DNA of 64,000 bases, taken from positions 28,053,570 through 28,117,569 of the forward strand of contig NC_073696.1 of assembly GCF_029784165.1 (NCBI RefSeq). Direction: 5' to 3'. How positions within the stretch are numbered: position 1 is the stretch's first letter; the number at the start of each line of letters is the position of its first letter. Source of the DNA: Wyeomyia smithii (Eukaryota > Arthropoda > Insecta > Diptera > Culicidae). The translations under genes were made by a program, and so were the position numbers. The notes below the pieces were generated by a model, which was given only the letters and a program-made list of their open reading frames with translations, was not told where the DNA came from and ran no database searches. Below are positions 58,976 to 64,000 of this stretch, piece by piece.

Positions 58976-59440
58976 GTTTTTTGTTAACGACGTTGTTATT
59001 GTTATCTTTCTACGGTAGATTTAGTGTTAATTAAATTACAGTTTAGTTTAATTTAGTGTAAAAAAAAATAAAATTTTTTACTTCTAAAATTCTGAAGAAA
59101 TTGACCCCCCCCCCCCCTATTCGAAATTCTGGCTACGCCCATGCCTCAATTGCTACTTGCCAAATTCATTGGTTTCAATTACATCACCGCTTTAATATTA
59201 CTTTGTCTTGTTGTAATGACATATTCAGCACAAAATTTTTCCCTACCCCTCATGGTGAACGGAAATGTTGACATCGTTCATGTCTCGTTATGGCATGAAT
59301 TGAGTTTTATCCTGTAAAGTAGAGGACATACAATGTGCCAATACTCGAGCTATAGTCACCATATATTAGTCCACTTTTCTTCTAGCTTGTGTGCATTTCT
59401 GCATTTTGGCAATAACGACATATATTATAGCAAGGAGAGA

Positions 59441-59483
59441 ATTAACTCTTTAATTTTCAATACTATTTGTCCTGTAGAGGACA
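59441..59483 (-). terminator. Histone-like 3' end (59.47 kb)
   Basis: Minus strand TGTCCT-CTAC-AGGACA (59468-59483) has a perfect 6-bp stem; 14 nt later comes TTAAAGAGTTAAT (59441-59453). The loop CTAC departs from the TYTN consensus. A decayed sister with a longer loop lies about 160 bp away near 59307-59327. Confidence 0.5.
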
Positions 59484-59603
59484 GTGCACCAGTGCTCGAG
59501 CCATTACCATCACAAAAGAGAAAATTTCTTCAAGCTCGTGTTTATCCGGTCTATACCTACAATACAACTATGTGTATAATCGAAAGAGAAAATGAGAAAG
59601 TCC

Positions 59604-59646
59604 TTTAACTCTTCAATTAAAAAATTTGTTTGTCCTGAGAAGGACA
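59604..59646 (-). terminator. Histone-like 3' end (59.63 kb)
   Basis: Minus strand TGTCCT-TCTC-AGGACA (59631-59646) fits the histone consensus GGYYCT-TYTC-AGRRCC except the first pair; 14 nt later comes TTGAAGAGTTAAA. No histone ORF lies upstream on that strand to 60.1 kb. Confidence 0.55.
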
Positions 59647-61348
59647 GTTACCCCCAAATCAATAAACAAAAACCAAATTTTATTTCGGTTTGTAGCCAAA
59701 AAACTTTCACAGTCTGCAGTCACCATCAACTTTGTCTATTCTATAGTCGAAAACTGTTTTCTGCCGCACAAGAAATGAACCGAAAAAAAATTAGGCACAT
59801 TCCGATCCGGTTGCCTTTCGCTTCTTCGTCCTCTGCACCACCAATATTGCAATTAAAATTTGACGCTTACTTTTGCTCTTCTCAACTAAAATGTTGGTTG
59901 GGGAACATAGTCTCAAGATGCTTTTCATGCATTAAAGCAGTTCAAACATGTGACGCGCGTTCATTTTCAATCTGGCTACTGAAACAGAAGCACCGCCAGC
60001 AGGTCTTAAATAACTTCTAAGAGATGATGCATATAAAGCACATAAAGCTATACAACTTTTTCAAAGTCCGTCATTATCGCCCCTGCGTTCACGAAAACAG
60101 TTGTTTTCAGTGCTTCAGAGCAAAAATTGTTGTATAGTTGTATGCGTTTGCTTTTAGGCATGAACATGAGACCATCTTTTCCACGGGAACAGTGGTAGTG
60201 ATGAAGACGCGCACGGCGTGTAAAAAGAACAACTTTATTTTAGTAAAATGGACATCGCCAAAATCTTCACCATTTGAAAATATAGCTTTTTACCTTTCAT
60301 TTAAGACCCTCCGCAAAAACATTCATCGCGGGCTTTCGAACAACTTTTTTTTTTCTTGAAAAAGTATTCTGACAGCAAAGCGTCTAACTACCGAGAGGAT
60401 AGTTCGTTGCTACAATAAAAAATAAAAAAGCACGAACTTTTGAAGTGACACAGTGAAGGTTGTAAGTTAGTCGAGTGCAACTTTCGCTCATACTAGAAAT
60501 TTTCCAAACACCCCTACAATTTGTAGTTATGGTCAAAATGCCGGTAATTTGACCTCAGCGCATGAAAATTATTTTCAACTCATTTGTTCTCCAACCGATT
60601 TTGAATGTTTTAGCCGTTTTGGATAGGGGAAAAATAAAGTTTTCAAAATATATACAGATTTGTACTAACTTCATTAAAATATGTGAGTTATTCGAGCGTA
60701 AATCTCATTTTTTAAACTTCTCCACGCAAATGAGTTATATGTTTCTCAAGAAAGTCAGGATTTTTACTCTCATCGAACAATAATCATTGGACTGTTTATT
60801 TTACAGTGCTATAAATGGAAAAAAATGCAAGCACTTCTGACGTGACCAAGTGTAGGTTGTAGCTCTACTGCCCCTGTTTACATAGTTGACGTAAGAGCCA
60901 AAATGACCAAAATGCACTTTTTCGTTGATTCAGCTTCCTTTACCTAAGATACACACACTACAAGCAAAAAGAAAACCATTTTGTTCTGAAACTTTTGAGA
61001 AATATTGGGAAAACGTTTTGGCGTAACTGCCAATTGGTTGCAAAAACTGGCGTCACTCCATACAAGGCGCAATTGTTTATGTTAAGTCGTTTCATTCGAC
61101 TGTCTAACTGCTGTCTGTTTGTCTAAGTTAAGTCGTTTAATTTAACAAATATTCCATGGAACGGGGTAAGGGGATAGTGGAATTGAATAATTGTATTGTA
61201 TATAAATATTTTTACAAAACACTCAGCCTCAGGAAGGTGTAAAGTCACCGTGTCTTTTCCAAACTCCGCCTTTGGACCATGGTTCACATGTTTATTTTCA
61301 ACTCTGTGATTTTTCCAACAATTCTTTATATATAGATCGTTTTGGAAA
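59647..61348. other. Non-coding, nothing recognised
   Basis: Open frames at 59.6-60.4 kb carry no domain or signal pattern I can support. Confidence 0.4.
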
Positions 61349-61533
61349 GGGAACATCCATAAATGACGTAGCTTTTTTTTGACCCCCCCTCATCGTAGCA
61401 GTTTTCTTAGTTTCATATTTGCTACGTAGCTTGGCTTGACCCCCCCCCCCCCCTCTTCCCCCCGTCACATTTCGTCACAAAACTACAAACTTCCCCTCCC
61501 CGCTCGAATGATACGTCATTTATGAATGTTCCC
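61349..61533. mobile_element. 185-bp MITE with C-rich interior
   Basis: Inverted ends GGGAACAT(C/T)CATAAATGAC followed by GTA; interior TTTGACCCCCCCTC and TTGACCCCCCC runs and a CGTCAC(A)T motif. AAA lies on both flanks. No ORF. Confidence 0.78.
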
Positions 61534-61929
61534 AAAGGCGATGAATGGTCCCAAAATAGGGCTTTCAAAATGTATAGATAAATCTATAGATTTCACTTAG
61601 GTGTACGTGTAATGAGTAGTTTCAAAGAAAATTGAAATATACTTTTTTTTTTAATTTGAGAACAAATTTTCACACATCTTTATAAAAATGTACTTCAAAT
61701 GCTCTATAATTTGTTACAATCTACACTAGGTGGCATCAGTAGTTGTTGCATTTTCTTCCATTTGTAGCACCGTTTAATAAACAGCCCAAATATTATTGTT
61801 CGATGAAAGTCAAAAATTCTGATTTCTTTAAAAAACATGTTACTCAGCGAATTATCAGCCGATCTACAAAAATAAGCTTCTATTTTATATCGTTATTGAA
61901 TATAGTTTCAAACTGCTAGTGTTCTTTTT

Positions 61930-64000
61930 TTTGTTCATCTATAATTTATTTGACACGGCACAAATACAATTTAATGTTTAACGGCGCCAATTTTATCTGG
62001 TAGCTTACTTTCTAAAGTATCTTAATAACAAAAAGCAAATTTTTTATCCTCGCTGCCGACTACGAGCTGAAACTAAATGTAACTTAAAGCTATAATATTT
62101 TGCATTAAAAGCACTGGTTTACTGTATGATGGTTTTCATTGCCATAGGTAAGCACATGTTCCGCCGCTGGGCAAAGATATTACGGACTGGCTTATTGGGT
62201 TGTCTCCCTCGGGCCTTGAGAGTATCGTGCGGGTCTGATTGCTGTTTCCGGATCCGGGGTCTTAACGTGTTCTTGTCGTTAGGCTGGATGCAGGCGGAAG
62301 GGGGTAGGACTAAACTGGGGCGTGGATGGATTTCAGGAAAACGTATATAAGGGACATGTAGGATAGGTCACGGCTTGCCAAGACATCACGAACAGGAACA
62401 ACGTGCTCTATGTCGTGATAACCTTCAACCACGGGTTCGTCGACACCTTGGGGATTATGGAATGTAACCACCTTCCTAGTTCCCCTCTGGTCCAAGCATT
62501 TTGCCAACTGATGATCGAATTCTGACGTACAAATGAGAAAAATTCATTAAAGGCAATTGGTCTTTCATAAATTCCACCGTTTGTTGCGCCCACCTTAGCC
62601 AAAGAGTCCGCTTTCTCATTGCCCGGTATCGAGCAGTGAGAAGGGACCCACGCTAAGGTAATCTGATACGATTTTTCGGATAAAGCACTCAGATGTTCCC
62701 GTATTTTCCCCAGGAAATACGGAGAGTGCTCAACATCTTTCATCGATCGGAGAGCCTCAATGGAACTGAGACTGTCCGTAAAGATGAAATAAAGGTCCGT
62801 GGGCATTTTTTCGATAATCCCTACGGTGTACCGAATTGCAGCCAATTCTGCGACGTAAACAGAAGCAGGATTATCAAGCTTATGGGAGACGGTTAAATTG
62901 TTATTGAAAATACCGAAGCCAGTGGACCCATCAAGAAGTGATCCGTCAGTGTAGAACATATTGTTGCAGTTGATGTTTCGAGATTTATTGGAAAAATTTT
63001 TGGGGATCTGCTGCACGCGTAAATGATCCGGGATTCCACGAGTTTCTTCTATCATGGATGTATCGAAAAACACAGTAAGATCGGAAGTATTTGATAAGTC
63101 GACACGATTTGGAATATTCGAAGAAGGGTTAATATTTTGGCACATGTGATGGAAATACAATGTCATAAAATGGGTTTGAGAATTAAGTTCGATTAACCTT
63201 TCAAAATTTTCAATCACGGGACGGTTCAAGACCTCACATTTGATAAGAATGCGAGAAGACAGGCTCCAGAAGCGGTTTTTCAATAGTAGAACTACAGCTA
63301 AGACCTCCAAACTCATCGTATGGGTCGACTGCATGCAACCTAAGGCGATACGCAAACAACGATATTGTATTCGCTCCAGTTTGATCAAATGTGTGTTTGC
63401 TGCGGAGCGGAAGCAGAAACACCCGTATTCAATAACAGACAATATCGTTGTTTGGTAAAGCCTTATAAGGTCTCCTGGATGGGCTCCCCACCATTGTCCG
63501 GTTATTGTACGAAGAAAATTCACTCTTTGTTGACATTTTTTCATCAGATACCTCACGTGACAACCCCAGGTGCCTTTAGAGTCGAACCAGACACCAAGAT
63601 ATTTGTGTACCAAAACCTGAGAAATCGTTTTACCCATTAATTGTGTTTGAAGCTGAGCAGGTTCATGCTTCCTAGAAAAAACTACTATCTCAGTCTTCTC
63701 CTAAGAGACTTCGATACCTAGCTGTCAAGCCCAAGCAGACAAATTGCCCAAGGTATCTTGCAATGGTCCTTGCAAATCGGCAGCTTTGGCTCCTGTAACA
63801 GAGATTACACTGTCGTCTGCAAGTTGTCTTATCGTGCATGAATTTGCCAGACATTTGTCGATGTCATTTACATAAAAGTTGTAAAGAAGGGGGCTTAAAC
63901 ATGAGCCCTGGGGAAGACACATGTAGCTAATGCGAAAAGTTGCCAAATCGCCGTGCGTAAAATGCGTGTGCTTTTCGAACAGCAAATTGTGCAAAAAATT
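61930..64000 (-). mobile_element. I/LOA/R1-like LINE, ORF2 3' half and 3' UTR
   Basis: On the minus strand from the window edge: RT with LPQGSCLSPLLYNFYVND and LADDSVISV (63.7-64 kb), in-frame stops TGA at 63725-63727 and TAG at 63701-63703, RT thumb (HKYLGVWFDSKGTWG), then RNase H with FYTDGSLLDGSTGFG, VAELAAIRY, FTDSLSSIEAL and WVPSHCSIPGNEKADSLAK, and a stop at 62408. C-terminal sequence goes on in another frame (DIEHVV, VRDVLASRDLSYM; to 62310). The 3' UTR runs to about 61930 and ends in a poly(A) stretch; it matches 43907-44275. The element continues past the window and is inactive. Confidence 0.88.

Larger units (their letters stand above)
57042..59143 (+). mobile_element. hAT transposon with 8-bp target duplications
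   Basis: The ends CATAGGCGTAGCCAG and, inverted, CATGGGCGTAGCCAG are flanked by CCTCAATT on both sides (57034-57041, 59144-59151). The 8-bp duplication and the C-terminal hAT dimerisation coding remnant inside identify the superfamily. A G-run inside the left end and a C-run (59105-59117) inside the right mirror each other. The interior contains a mariner transposase. Confidence 0.88.

Noticed and set aside
59333..60020. Two adjacent frames of 91 and 142 codons as a Cys-rich protein
   Set aside because: The CP-x-(E/K)DS similarity between them comes from the repeated stem-loop DNA, not from protein conservation.

Overview
This is eukaryotic DNA with low gene density and many transposons, most likely from a culicid mosquito (Aedes-like). 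The pointers are tandem Trp/Gly-rich low-complexity cuticular protein genes, insect-type TATA/initiator promoters, short introns, and many degenerate non-LTR, Tc1/mariner, hAT, Helitron-like and foldback repeats. The species call is an inference. I saw no rRNA, tRNA, CRISPR array or virus-like gene.

Region 1 (1-15.3 kb) is a cuticular protein array. The window opens inside a near-perfect palindrome (1-2711) with a long (TA)n core. After it come divergent gene pairs: A(-)/B(+) at 3.1-4.7 kb, a duplicated A'(-)/B'(+) at 9.3-10.9 kb (same about 3 kb segment, offset about 6.2 kb), and an inverted-order pair D(-)/E(+) at 13.7-15.3 kb. E is frameshifted. A truncated inverted B-type 3' end sits at 5.96-6.24 kb. 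Two more small secreted cuticle-like genes are convergent at 25.1-26.3 kb, and two lie in tandem on the minus strand at 47.0-48.8 kb. All ten intact or broken genes share one plan: exon 1 carries only 2-3 codons, then a phase-0 intron.

Region 2 is the rest, mostly mobile DNA. Recognisable pieces are a deleted Tc1/mariner (21.6 kb), an internally deleted CR1-like element (22.1-23.0 kb), a Helitron-like stretch ending in CTAG (27.4-30.0 kb), a Jockey/CR1-type LINE (31.8-34.5 kb), a Tc1/mariner with TIRs and TA duplication (37.68-38.57 kb), RNase H-bearing LINE remnants (39.7-40.7 and 61.9-64 kb), endonuclease and RT scraps (42.2, 50.7, 54.8 kb), TIR elements whose insertion sites can be read by comparing copies (30.7, 42.95, 49.7 kb), and a hAT element with 8-bp target duplications that contains a mariner transposase (57.04-59.14 kb).

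The most unusual signal is a dispersed family of ORF-less cassettes. Up to six carry one Pol II core promoter (TTTGGGCTATATAAGAG, with an initiator TCATT about 30 nt downstream in most). Associated with these, and also at 59.3-59.65 kb, are histone-type 3' ends: a 6-bp stem and 4-nt loop, then 13-14 nt, then an AAGAGTTAA-like purine element. No histone coding sequence lies between the signals. They are either histone-cluster remnants or genes for non-polyadenylated non-coding RNAs.
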